DNA of 64,000 nucleotides from Rotaria socialis (taxonomy: Eukaryota > Rotifera > Eurotatoria > Philodinida > Philodinidae): positions 23,113 to 87,112 of the forward strand of contig CAJNYU010003091.1 in NCBI GenBank assembly GCA_905331475.1, read 5' to 3'. Position numbers and translations under genes: made by a program. Positions within the stretch are counted from its first letter, which is position 1, and every line of letters starts with the position of its first letter. Shown one piece after another: positions 12,101-27,100 of the stretch. The notes beneath the pieces are model-generated. The model worked only from the letters and a program-made list of their open reading frames with translations, made no database searches and was not told where the DNA came from.

Positions 12101-15100
12101 GACAAAAAACGATGTTGTTGGTTGTATGATTGATTTGCACGATAAAACAATTAGTTTTTCATTAAATGGCGAATTAATGTTAGATAATTTTGGTAGTGAA
12201 ACAGCTTTTGATGGGCTTGAACTGGACGATGTTGGTTTTGTACCAGCAATCACATCATTCAGTGGACAAAGAGCTCGATTAAATTTTGGACAAGACTATA
12301 ATACATTAAAATATTTTACATCATGTGGTTTACAAGAAGGATATGAACCATTTTGTGTGTAAGTTTTAAGCAGATATCTCATGGGAAAAGGTTTACATAA
12401 AAACAAAATGACATTTTTCTAGAAACATGTCGCGAAATTTAACATTTTGGTATTCGAATTTTATTCCTCGTTTTCAACCAATCAAATCAGACTCATCATC
12501 TTGGGGAGTTACTCGTACCGGTGCAAGGTATGAAACATAATGAATAAGTTTATCTCCTAGCTAACGCATACATGCATGTTGGGTACATTCTTTGTAAGGT
12601 TACTTTGTACCGAATGTTGATCAGACAGACGTAAAAGGTCTTGTCACTGTTACTTTCACGAAACGAAGACTTATGATGAATGGCATCTAATTTATGTACG
12701 CATCGACCTTGTATCCATTAGAACATAGAACTATTCTGCCTAAGCGATTTATATTAAAAACAAAAAAACAATTTTTTATTTTAAGTAAATATCTCCGAAA
12801 ACGTATATTTCTATTGGTTATAATACCTGTATATCAACAAAGTTGGCTCACAGAAGTTTTCAGTGATCTGATGTTAGACTTGTTTTGATTGATTGTTGAG
12901 ACATTTTCTTTTGCCAATTCATTCTATTGAATATTTATATTTGTGGCTATCTTTTCGTATGAGTTAAAAAGAATGTTTGATTTCAAGGGTAGTTTCTGGC
13001 CAAGTTTATGCCACGAGTAATGGAGTAATTATAAAATTGTGCTTTTCTAAACGACAGCAGATTGTCTCTTTTCCACGTCAATAGCTACAGTTGTTAAAAA
13101 TGTTGATATACTCGACTGAAATCAATAACACGGGAGACTGGAATGCAACACAACATAATTATATATTCATTGATCCGCAAAATTCTATCTACCCTCGGCC
13201 ATGAAGTTCTAAAGAAAATCTAATATTATCAATTAAAATTCTATTTACACAAAAAAAAAACGTCTAGATCACCTTGTGTCTCTATGTTGTTCATAATCAC
13301 CAATGTTGAATATTTTCGAGCTATTCCTTTTTACTAATCAATATGCATTTTATTTTTAAATCTAGTCGTGATAGTCCACCAATAATTAAACTTGAATCTC
13401 GATTATTTGGTACATTAGAAAAGGTCGAACTTGAATTTCTTCGCCTATCATTGCCTCTAGCATGTCATGATAAATTTTCATCGAGGTAATTTTCATTTTT
13501 ATCTTTCAAAAAAGAGCAAAAACCTTTCATTTCAAATTTAAGACATGCCACTCTTGAACGTCGTCAACGTGCATTAAATGAATATGCTGAAGCTCATGGC
13601 GATAAAAATGTATTTCTTTTTCCATCAAAGGCTGGTTCACCGAATCCAACGGGCCAAGTAGAAACTTCAGTAGATACTAAATCTCAATCTGATCAAGCCA
13701 ATGAACTTGTAAAAAGCCTCGATCAACCAGCATCGAAGAAAACGTCAGGACAAAAAGATAGCAAGTCAAATGCCAAGCCATCAAAGAAAAAAGGTAACTT
13801 TTTTCAATCGCTATTAAAAGAAGAACAACAAGTACCACGATATCAACAACCTAATAGACGTACTGGCAACTCAATCACTGATCCAACGACAGTAACTGTA
13901 CATCTCCCACAGCCAACATTAAAACCAACAGCAAGACAAACAAATAATGTACCAAGAAGCTCTCTTAATGAAAATGATCTTGAATTTTCCGACCAACAAA
14001 CAAATGATTTAGTCGATGATATACGTATTACTAATGAACATGTTCATGAATATTATTATGCTGTAAGAATTTTACCTGGTCAAAATCCACGTTCAGTATT
14101 TATCGGTTGGGTTACATCACGATATCGGCCTATGAGTCGGCCCGATGACACAGCCACAAATAAATTATTGAAACTTGTTCGAAATTGTACGATAACGCAA
14201 ACTAGAGACAATGGATCAATTATTGATAGCGTTCGACGACAAGACGGTTATATGTGTTGTGCAGGTGATCTATTAGACAATATGCCTGATAAAGAAAATG
14301 TTGCTAGACGTGTTGCTAATGGCTTACTAATTGGATGTTTATGTGATGTGTCAACTGGTATTTTAATATTTTATGTTAACGGACGAGAGTCAACGCAAAA
14401 ATTTCAAGTATGTTATTAGCTTGAATTTAAAACAAAACTGTCCTATTCCCCGAGGTTCGATCTTGCAAATTATATTTCGGTAGAAGGTCATTTGTCTATT
14501 ATAAAAATCCAGGTGAATGAGCCCGACGGAAAGTTCATATTTTATTATTAGGAGTCGGTGCTAGGGGCCAAGCAGAGCCATGAGATGGGTCCCATCAGAC
14601 TACTGTCGGAATGTTTCTTCTAAGAATAAGAGTTTTGTTTTTAGGTTTCCGCTGATTTTTTGATAGAAATATTTAATCTATATTTAGGTTGAACCAAGCA
14701 CAAAGCTTTATCCAGCTGTATTTGTCGAACCAACAGTTAAAGAAGGCATACAAATTGAATTAGGCCGCATCAAAGTATGAATAAATAAATAAAGACAAGA
14801 AAATCAAAAATTGACTTTGAATATTTTTGTTTTAGAATTGTTTACCATTATCAGCTGCTCTATTTCCAAGTTTAAATCGTGAAGAAAGATTTATTCCTAA
14901 ATTACCACCTCGTTTACATTTACAATCACTTGTTCATTGTCATTGGTCACGTGTACCAAATGCAAATATTCGTTGTCAACAATTAAAATTATCCGATACT
15001 CGTGGATGGAGTGTATTTGTTGAAGATGCTGGTAAAAATATCTATGTTTTGTAATCATATTGAATAAACAGAATTGTCTTGTTTTTCTTCTTAGTTCAAA

Positions 15101-18100
15101 TGGAAGCTGTTTATATTCCGGAAGATGATCAATGTACTGATATTTTAAGTTTAGTTGAAAATGAAGATAATTTAAAGTAATAATTTTCTTCTTAACAAAG
15201 CTCTGCATAATTTTCTTATTTTCCTATTTAGTTTTTGCTCGAATACATTAAGATTATATACTGCTCTATGTGCTCAAGGTAATAATCGTGTATCACATGA
15301 AATATGCAAATACGTGGATGAAAAACAATTGATGTACTGCGTAAGAAATGCTTGTAAGTTCAGTATTTGTTTTGACTGTTCTATTGAACCGTTGTGCTTT
15401 TTACTCTTAAGATCTATGCGGATCTATTCGCATTGGTATTTATAATTTACTTGTTGCTTTACATTTTGAATCACATATCAAAGCAAGGTAATTCAATGCG
15501 ATATTTAGTAGTTGTTTCTTTTTTTTTATAAAAGTTTTATTTTGAAATTTATCATAGATGTTTAACTTCAACAGAATTTATTATTCCTCTATCAGATTCA
15601 CTTCAAACGAATCGTTTATTGCATCCGCACAATTCAATCGAACACAAGCACGCATTGGCAACATCAACATTTATACCAGCTATGGAACAATTTATGGCTG
15701 TACGACCTAAATTAATTAAAGAAGAAGAGTAAGTGAATACTAGTTGGCGTCTTAGAGCGTTCTCAAAACTGCGTTCAAAGAGAATACTCTCTTGTCGAGT
15801 GATTCAGTTTCGACTAAAATTGCGGCCACGATCATTTCCCATACAAAACGAATCTCACTATTAGCTAATAAAGAAAAAAAATTATTTGAAAGTATAGAAT
15901 AGTTCTTTCATTTTGTGTACTCAAAAAGTGAGTACACTCTAGAATCGGCCAGTGTGTCCGTCCGGCCGTCCGTAGGCACGATAACTTTCGAAAGGAGAGC
16001 CAGATCGTGATGAAATTTTCCACACAGTTCAAGATCATGAATATCTCGGTCGAATTCGAAGATGACAAGGACCCCTCAAGAAATGGTTGAGTTATCGAAA
16101 AAATTGTCATTTTTGATCAGACCATCCCTGAGGAGGGCTACAGGGATTTTTCTCAGAATTATTCACAACATATATAAATCGACTCAGTTTTTAACACTGA
16201 TTCCGAATCTTATATTAGTTTTGAACTAAATCGTAGCTTTCTAACGAAACATCGCCTGAAAAACGTGTCAAAATGCAGAAAAACTGCATCCGAAAATCAA
16301 ATTGCCTAGGTTCTCATGATAATTTTGGTGTTCAGACATTCTAGAATGACTCATATGTCTCATGCACCTGTTGCAGTACACATAACTCTCGGATGAAATC
16401 CGAAGTTTCCACATTTTTTTACTTAGTAATGTGACCTATTTTATAAATCTTTTTTTTCCATTGTCTAGCTTTAAAGTTGAACGTGAACGAAAATTACTTG
16501 TTCCACCTCCATTCAATGTTTTAAATCTCAAAGAATATATCATGAGTTCTTTAACTGATGCTATTGAAAAAAGTTCCCGTCATCTACGTGATCCAGCCGG
16601 TGGAACATACGCAAATTGGCTTGTGTGAATATTCAATTCCATATTTCATATTGTGATTTTTTTTTCTTCATAATTTTACCTTTTTGTTTAGACCATTACT
16701 TCAACTGGTTGATGCACTTCTTGTCATGGGAACACTCGGTAAAAATATTCCTAAATGTTATTTTGTTTTTAATCGGAAGACTTTCTTTTTTATATTGCAG
16801 AAGTAAATGACATTCAACAATTATTACGTTTAATCGATCCAACATCATTTGGCTTTGAGAATGAAGAAAGTTTTAATGAAGGTTTACTTCAAATGACATT
16901 AGACGAGCCCGTTAAACTTCAACTGTGCCATATTTTACAACATTTATGTGATTATCAATTACAATATCGTATCGAAAGTATTATTGCATTTTCAGAAGAT
17001 TTTGTTGGAAAATTACAAGCAGTAAGTTTCGTTTCGTTTCAAAATTCATGTAGGAAAACAAATATGTTTATAGGATCAAAAACGACGATATCAAGTTTTA
17101 AAAGAATTAAGTTTGCCACCCGCAATCATGGCACGAAAAACCCGAGAATTCCGTTGTCCACCGAAAGATCAAGTAAAACAAATGATTTTTAGTTTTTGAA
17201 GTAAAACTAGCTGAATTTCTTTTTATTAGATGCACGCATTAATCAATTTTAAAGATGATTTAGCTGATTTTACGCTTTTCAATGAAGATATTGAAGACGA
17301 AATAAAAGATATGCTAAAAGATTTTCACTCAACTTTAATCATTATACAGCAAATTGTCCAGGTCGGTTATGAAGAGAGAGAGAGAGAGAAAAGAACAGTT
17401 GTGTTTATTGAATGTTGTTTTTTTTCCAATAGACGAATTATGTCACCGGTGGACAATCCGATATTAAAGATATGGATAAAACTGAACAAATTTCATTATT
17501 TTCACGTTTACTTGAAATTCTCATACGACATGCCGTCAACAAGAAAAATGAAGAAATTGTACATGTTGAGAAACAAATGTTTCCTAAATCAGGAAGTAAG
17601 TTTCAGATGATGGATTGATAAAAAAGAAAGTAAAATTTTGTGTTTTTAAAGAAACTCTTAGTGAAGTAATTAAAGAAGCCGTTACTCAATGGGGACGATC
17701 AACAAATATTAGTGACCATAATTTAACTCGAGAAATGTTTAAATTGATTTACAATCAATATGATGGTGTTCAACAGGTAAAATTTCTTGCTCTAAACAAA
17801 AATCTTCGTACTGTTTAAAAACTAAAACGACACTTCATTCGAGTTTAATGAATAGTTCAGATATTTTGTTTTTGTATTCGAGATCTAATGTCGAGAAAAT
17901 TATGTTTTCAACTAGATCTCTCGATGCCTCGAACGAACTTATGTCATAAATGAAAAATCTGTTCCTGACATAACACTACTATTACGTAAATTAAGCATAA
18001 TTCGTGCTCTCTTAACTGTTCAAATGGATTCAGATGAAGAAGCAATAATGATATCTTGTTTAAAGTAACTATTTGGTTTGTCAAAATAAAAAATTGATAT

Positions 18101-21100
18101 TTTATCTACAATTCTCTAGTGACATAATGGACAATCGAGTATTCTATCAACATCCGGATCTAATGCGTTCGCTTTGCGTACATGAAACGGTCATGGCTAT
18201 TATGGTTAATCGTTTAAATAAAAGCAAACAAGAACAAACATCAATGTCATCGATGAGTGATCTCGATGGTATTACGCAAGCAAACGAAGGTGGAGAAAAC
18301 CAAGATAGCCATTCGCCTAAAGTAAAAACAAAACAGCTAAATAGAATATTTCAGAATGCGGTTCTATTTTCAGGAAGATAAAGTTGAATTGGTAACAACA
18401 TGTTGCAAATTTCTATCATACTTTTGTCGTACATCACGTCATAATCAACGAGCTATGTTTGAACATTTGAGTTATCTATTAGAAAATAGTTCGATGTTGC
18501 TTTGTATGAAATCTCGAAATTCTAAGCAATGAAAGCTCTATTAGATTCTTTTGTTTTTAGCTCGGCCGTCACTTCGCGGTTCAGCACCGCTGGACGTTGC
18601 CAGTGCTAGTGTGATGGACAATAATGAATTAGCATTGGCTTTACGTGAATCACATTTAGAAAAAATAGCTTCGTATTTGTCACGTTGTGGTACAACAAGA
18701 AACGAAGAATTATTTGTACAAGGTTATCATGATATTGGTTGGGATCCAGTCGATGGAGAACGGTTTGTTTGGTTGTGTTTTCATTAAAATTATTTTGCTT
18801 TTATTTATTAGATTTCTTGATTTTCTTAAATTTTGCGTGTGGGTCAATGGTAAGATTGGCTATGCGTTTTTTCTTGAAATTCGAACTCTATAATTATTGT
18901 TTTCAGGTGATACGGTCGAAGAAAATGCGGATTTGGTTGTACGGTTACTTATTCGTCGACCCGATTGTTTAGGTCCAGCATTGAGAGGCGAAGGTGGAGG
19001 TTTACTTAAGGCAATAAAAGAAGGTATTGCGCAATCGCTTTATATTGCCCGACGACAAAATCCGGACGATCCTGTTATACAAGCTGCTTATCAAGAAATA
19101 ATCGATGATGAAAGCATGCATAATTTAAATGAAGAATAGTACGTTAGATCGTTTCTGTCAGAGAGCGAGCTACTATTTTAACACCTAGAAATCCATATAT
19201 TTTCATCAGTTGAGGCCGTATTTATTGTCTATCAGAATGGTTCGTTAGAAAAATATTTAATTTGATATTCTTCGAACAAGAACTATTCATCTAGCCACTA
19301 TTTTTCATATTTTTTAATCATTTTGCAATTCATGAATGATGATTTACTATTTGTTTAATTCTACTTTTAGTGATCATCTTCAAGTTCGTTTACCATATAC
19401 TGATGATGAAGAATATATCGATTTGGGTGCTGCTGAACTATCATTTTATGCTATTCTCGTCGAATTATTAGGTCGATGTGCACCGTCAGAAGAAACGATT
19501 AATATGGGAAAGCCAAATGCCATCCGAGCGAAATCAATTCTTAAAAGTCTTGTTTCCATGCATGATCTGGAAGGTGTTCTTTGCCTGAAATTTCTTCTGT
19601 CAAGTAAATAAAATATTTTTCTTATCGTAAAATATTTTATTTTATCCATTCAAGCTGAAAATTCAATGCCGCCTGGTCTTCAACCGGCTCATAAAATGTC
19701 AATTGTACTCTTTCTTGAACGTGTCTACGGGATTCCAGATCAAGAAACATTCTTTCGTCTCATTGAAGAAGCATTTCTTCCCGATATTCGCTGTGCTACT
19801 ATTCTCGATATGGTAACTAAATATTTTCTATTTTGTTGCTAAATAAAATCATAATCTTTTAAAAACTAGGCAGCCGTATCGGAAAGTGATTTAGCATTGG
19901 CATTAAATCGTTATCTGTGTAATAGTGTTATACCATTAATGACATCACACGCACATTACTTTGAAGATTGTGATCATCGATCATCACTTCTCGAATCTAT
20001 ATTACATACTATTTATCGTTTATCAAAATGTCGTTCATTAACTAAAAATCAACTTGATAGTGTTTGTGAATTTTTACTCGCATTTGCAAGGTATACGTTT
20101 CAACGCGAAGTAAAGAAAAGTATGAAATATTCTTATCTGATTTAGCACATTAAAACCGTCAATGATGACGCCATTGTTAAGAAAACTTGTTCATGATGTA
20201 CCAGCCTTAACAGATCAAACTATAGTACCATTGCGAGTATGCATTAATAGGGTCGACCGTGGGAGAATGTTTTTAAAGAGTAACTTTTGTTTAGATGCTT
20301 ACACAATGGTATGAACACTGCAGTCGATATTATACAATTTCTGCTACAGAAGAAGAGAAACGTTTAACGATGATGCTGTTTCAAAAAATTTTCGATGCAC
20401 TTGCATCTCGAGTATGTATTTAAATCCCATGCCGCACATTTTTTGTCACTACCACCGGTATACCGCGGTACTCATAATGACCGGCGGTAGCGCTTGTAAG
20501 CTCCGGTCTCAGCTAAAAGGCTTTCAGAAATCGTTTTTTGTCAAATCCCTATTTATTTCGGAAAACGAATTGAAAACAAAACTATTTTAGAATATATTTT
20601 GCGAATTATTATTTTTATAGCGACATCTTTAATAAAATATTTATCTCACAAATGGGACTGATTTGAGATCTGTGGCTACTACAGGCGGCTCAGACACATC
20701 GACATTTTCAGATTGCAACGAATTCAACACGATTCTGTGCCGGTTTTAACGGACTTAAAAAATATTCAGTCGTTTCTATACTATGCAAAAGGATGCATCG
20801 CTTCCATGAAGAACCGGCGGCTTTTTTCCGGTTTGAATCACACGGGATAATAGAATAGTTTTACTTTGTCTCAGAAGACTCTGCCTATTAACAAGAGAGC
20901 CATTTGAAAAAAACATAGGAGCTGTAATGTTCTACAGTACAAGGGAAGATGAAAAAAATATTTCAAGCATATCATTGCGGCAACAGAATAGATACTTGAT
21001 CGCTTTATTAGATAAAAATGTGTTGCTTTCATTTTAGGCTTATGATCCTGAATTGTTTGGTAAAGCACTTCCATGTTTAACAGGTAAGTGTGACTTGTTT

Positions 21101-24100
21101 GCTTGAAAACAATATGCATGTATGCTTTGGTATTGATAGCCATTGGTAGTGCTTTGCCACCGGATTATGCTTATTCAATAACTCGACAAGATTATTTGAA
21201 TGATGAACGAGAAAAAGTTGAAATGTCTCGTAGTTATGAACCCAGTCCAGCTAATATATCAAGGTTTGTTAGAATTACAAGAAAAAAAAGCTCAGGAAAA
21301 TCAAGTGACCAAATTTATAATTTTAGCGTTGTATTGAGTCCGGCATTGGAAGAGTTTGTTAAAGCTTATGCTGAAAGTGTTCATGATCAATGGTCATATG
21401 CTAAAGTAAATGCATTATAGATTTACTTCAAAATTTTCTTATTTGCATTCAGATCGAACAAGGTTGGATGTATGGTGAACAAATCAATGATAAATACCGT
21501 CTACATCCCAACTTAAAACCATATAAATCTCTTGATCGAAAGGTAAAACAGATTTCGTCTTTTATGCATTCTCTTTGCTTTTGTTTGACTGGAAAATATT
21601 TAATTTAGGCTGTTGCTAAACTTGAAGAACCTGCTCGGGATGCATTGAAATCTATTGAAAAAATACAATTTCATTTAGAAAAAACTGACACTGGTGTAAC
21701 ACGTATTGCTACTAAACCATTACAACTTAAAAAACAAAAAGTAAAATTTAGCCGAATGAGCAAAAATAGATAAACAAAATAAATTTTTGTTTTGTTGTAA
21801 AGGATCAAAATGCACCAGATTATACACCAAAAGCAATGGACTTCAATAGTGTAACAATGAATCGAGATATGCAGGTAAAAATCTATAGAAATATTCACTT
21901 CAATGGAAATAGACTTTTCAGCGCAACCCTAAAATACTATTTTCTTCGATTTAATAAACCGTATGATAATCAGATTTTGTTCGAATCGCTATTGATGTTG
22001 AATTCATTGAGGATTTATTCCACGCTTTCGCTAGTTTTATTCTATTCTAAAGGCTCAAAGTCACGTGAAAGATGGCATATTTCGGAAATTTCTTTTTAGG
22101 ATTTATCTGAAGCTTTAGCTCGCAATGCTCATGAAATTTGGGCAAAACATTTGAAAGATGGTCTTGCTGCAATAGGTAATCATTTTGATATAGATTTATT
22201 TCGTCTATTTTACTTTTGACATATTATTTAGGCGGCGGCCTTCATTCTCGTCTTGTTCCATATGAATTATTAACTGATAAAGAAAAACAAAAGGATTTGA
22301 AATTCTATCAAGACCTGGTTAAATATCTGAGTATATTTGGATATCGGGTTGTCAAGTAAAATCAAACTGAATTTGATGTATTCTCTCTATGTTTGCTTTA
22401 CTTTAGAAATACCCAAGAAAAAGATGCAGCTAATTCAAATTTGTCGTTACGTGTTGCTTCGGTGACATCATTAGGAAATGAAAAGCGTTTTGCATATAGT
22501 TTATTAGAAAAATTACTTGAATATCTTGATCGTGCATCCGCAACAATGCACAATTATAAACAAAGTTCGAAATATTCATTGCATGAAACTTATCTTTTAG
22601 CAACGAAAGACGTGAAATTTTTCGGAAAAGTAAATCTGTGAAAAAATAGAAATTACAATATTAAAATTTTCCACATAAATAATTTCTAGGTTGTTTTACC
22701 ACTTATTGAAAAATATTTTCGATCGCATAGAAATTATTTTATTATGCCATCATCATTAAAAACTGGTATGGGCAATGCTTCGGTCAAAGAAAAAGAAATG
22801 AGCTGTAGTTTATTTTGTAAATTGGCATTTTTACTTCGACAAAAATTTAGTGCATTTGGCAATGATGTTAGTATTACAGTTCGTTGCTTGAAAGTGCTCG
22901 TACGAGCTATTGATGTTAGGTATGTGCAAAACTCGACCTAATGTGATTATATTTTAACAGAAGAAAGAAACTCTTTTTAGCTCCGTAATGAAAAACAGTC
23001 AAGAAATGGTCCGCGCGTCATTGTTGCCTTTATTTAATAATATTGCTGAAGATCTTAATCAAACTGTGCAAAATCTTGAACAGAAACGTTATAGTAATAT
23101 AAAGGGAACATTACAACGTGGAACAACTAGTCTGGCGTATATGCATATGGTTCTTTTGCCTATGCTCTCATCATTACTTGATCATTTGGGAAAAAATCAT
23201 TACGGTGTCGATGTATTCGGTATGAAATTTTGAGTTCTATTAAACAACCGATTAGTTGTGTTTGCACGGCCATCGATGACATTTTGCATCAGTTTTAATT
23301 TTGACACGAAAGAAAAACGTAACTGATATTTCTTTTTATAGAAAATGAAATTCAATTGGCCGGCTATAAAATTCTAAATGCTCTGTGGATTATTGGAACA
23401 AAAGGACGAACATTTGTCGATCGGTAACTATCGATTTATGAAATTCATAAGACACCGTAAATAATATTTCGTCCGTTTAAAGTGAATGGATTATTGAAGA
23501 ACTAAATCGTCATCGGCCATTGCTCGGCGATTGTCTAAGTTCCTTCGCAGCATGTTTTCCTATCGCATTCTTTGAACCTGAATTTAATGGAAATAACAAA
23601 CATGGATCCGATGTTTCACAATTATCACCGGAAGCGCATGGTAAAATAAATTCTATACTTGATAATAAAAAAAAACACGCAGAAAATTTTTTATTTCGAT
23701 TTCAAATAGATGTGATGACAAATATTTCAAGGACAATCCCTCAATTAACAAATTTAATAGCAGATATTGAAGAACATGCAGAGGCACGAGTGCCCTATGA
23801 AGATGCTCCGTATGTTGTTGAAGTTATTCTTCCGTGTATTTGTTCTTATATATCATGTTGGTGGTCATTGGGGCCAGAAAAGGTTAAACAATCAACTGAG
23901 TATGAGCGGCATTTTATTTATTTTTATTGTCGGTTCTTGACTTCGTTTTTTGTTGCATTAGACCAAAGGTAACAAATGTCACAGCAAGTCACATGAATTC
24001 GGTGTTAGCAAGTGTGTTAAAATTAATTAATAATAATGTTGATGCTGTTGAAGCTCCATGGATGAAACGTATTGCAGGTAAAATATTATTATCGAGGAAT

Positions 24101-27100
24101 AAATTAATTCAATATCTTTACGGTTGCAGACATTTTATATAAAGATATTATGACTAGATTATAAGTTTCTCACAGAATGTAGAGTGATCATAAATCATCA
24201 CTCTTGTTGAACTATAGAGCAATCAAGATCCATTTTTAAAGTTCGCCCTGATTACTGAGATTTGAATTAGAAAAGAGAAGTTTTGTTTCCGATCAGAATT
24301 CAAATTACATACTATTCGCTCTTAATCATAAACAGGACTCTGCATGTACGAGCCCATAAGAGAATATTCTACGCTATCCTTACCGTTTATCCGTGGTTCT
24401 TTGTAACCCTTATGCATTCATATGATTTTGTTTTAGTGTATACTCAATCAATTATTTTCAATTCCTCACCAAATCTCATTGAACTCAGCTTTTTACCTGT
24501 ATCAGAACGTTTAAAAATAAAGGCCGATGATTTATATTCACAAGAACAATCATTAAAAAATGCAACACGCTTAGAATCGTCTGAACGTGAAGATCTTGAG
24601 TCAACTCTAATGAAGGTAAAATAAACAAAAATTAATTTCCTTGAACAACACTTTTCTTCTTTCTTGATATCAGGGTTATGAAATTCTTGTTCGTGATATT
24701 TACGCCTTCGAACCATTGTTAATAAAATATGTCGATATCCATCGATCACATTGGCTTAAACACAGTGATATACATGCTGCAAATTTATATAATAATATGG
24801 CTGAAGTATTTTCAGTTTGGTGTAGATCAAAAGTAAATCAAGAGAAAAGACGAAAACGAATAATTCATTTGAATTCTCTTTAGTATTTGAAACGCGAAGA
24901 ATTAAATTTTGTAACTACAAACAATATTGATAATACGAGCATGTTGATGCCAAGTGGAACAAACCAAACACCCGATGCGCTTTTAATGAAAGGTTCACAT
25001 GATCTTAGTGGAAAACAAAAACGAAAAAAACGTCGAGTTGATAAAGACAAGTTTACATCATTAAATGTTGCCTGTATTAAACGTTTATTGACTATTGGAA
25101 TGAATACATTCGGTGGACGAGAACAAGAACTTGTTCAATTAGCTAAACATAAAATGATTGAAGTAATTAGATAATTCTGTTTGTTTCTTTTTGAGCTTGA
25201 AGAATATTTCATTATGAATTTCTGATATCTTTACGGCACATCGATCATATTTTGAGTTATCGATCACTTGTTCATTTCTGGTTTCGCGAATAATTAAAAA
25301 TGAACTCCTAATAGAGAAAATTTTTGTCGAATGCTTACATGATATTTATCTTTTGTTTTCATTCGATAGATGAAAATCGAATACGATGGCAAAAATGAAA
25401 TTCCAGCAGATGAACAAACAATTATCGATCTAACAGTTTGTTATCTCATTATTTATTTGCCCTTAATTATATTCATACTTTTTTTTTCTATAGGCTGATC
25501 AGGAAGAAATCGTAGAACAATTTCTGGGAGAAAGCTTCCGTGCTCAAGAACAGGCACGCTTCATATATATTTTCTTTGTTTCTATAATCTGATTGCTTTG
25601 TACATTTCATAGGGCGAACTGATTAATAAGAATAATTGGCAAAGTGCATTATATCGAAAGATTGGATCGAAATTGCAAAATAGCGGTACAACTCATTCTC
25701 AAGAAACATCAATAGAGCATATGTTAAAAATGGCGAAAGTTCTATTTGGTTTAAATTTTGTCGATCATCCTACAGCACATCGACGTGACACATGGCGAAA
25801 ACTTGTTTCATCTCAACGCAAACGAGCTATTATGGCTTGTTTCCGCATGGCACCTCTACATTCTGTAGCCCGGCATCGAGCTATGAATATGTTTCTACGT
25901 GGCTATCGAGACGTGTGGTTAGACGCTGAAGAAGACATACGTGCACAATTGATTAAAGACCTTTGTGTAAGTTATTCGTACGAGTTGATTATTTTATTTG
26001 GATTAAAAATTATTAAAGGATGATCCGAATGAAGTTAATGAACCAGTTGCAACGCCAATGGGCGAAGAGGCAGAAGCCGACGCTGAAAATTTAGCATTAA
26101 CTGCAGCAACTAAACCAGATCCATTAAAACAATTATTACAATGTTTAAATCGTGTCGCAACGACGGCTCAAGTTTTTTCAATTACTGAAGATATTGTTTA
26201 TTCATCTTATTCAGCAATCATGAGCAAAGTAAGATTGAGAGATAAAAAAAAGCTGTATAGCGTGACCGAAAAATATTCGATGAAGACTTCGTTTTTCAGC
26301 TGCTAGAATTTGCTTTCTTGATATTCGAATATGTAAAGCATCAATGCCGGTAGAGATTCTACTGCGATGAACACAATCGAGATTTCAGATTGATCGACGG
26401 TAAACACGCATTTTAAAGGCTGCAGAACTAAGGATTTTTGTTTTTGCGAAAATCATATGCCCAGAAAAGCTTGCCATTACTTAGACAACTATTTTACTTT
26501 TGTTTTTAAGAGTTGTGTTATTGCTGAAGACGATGATGATGGAGGAGCAGAAGAAGTCAAATCATTTCAGGTAAACTAAAAATCTTTTTCTTCTTCTTCA
26601 ATATTCGATAATTAATAATTTTGTTTTTTAACCTATCAATTCCTATGTTTTGTTTTATGTCTATTAAGGAACAAGAAATGGAAAAGCAAAAATTACTCTA
26701 CGAACAAAATCGATTGGCAAATCGTGGTGCTGCTGAAACTGTTCTATTGTACATAAGTGCAAGCAAAGGTATGTTTATCAAATTTTCTTTTTCTAATGCT
26801 TATAAATGAAAAATTTTAGGTGAAAATAATGAAATGCTTCGACGAACATTACAACTTGGCATATCATTATTACATGGTGGTAATCGAGAAGTTCAAAAAG
26901 TAAAGTTGAATCAAACTTTTACGATTATTTATGGTCTCGATCTATTTTTCTCTCTAGCGGATGTTAAACTACTTAAAAGAAACAAAAGATGTTGGATGTT
27001 TTACTTCATTAGCAACACTCATGGCTAATTGTGGTGTACTCGATCTTGATACACATGAACGTTGTATTAAAGCAGAAGTACTTGGTATGTAGTTGAGATG

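Noticed and set aside
25571..25612. A GT donor inside the GC-AG intron (about 36-nt intron)
   Set aside because: It would add seven or so unconserved hydrophobic residues and give an intron far shorter than all neighbours.
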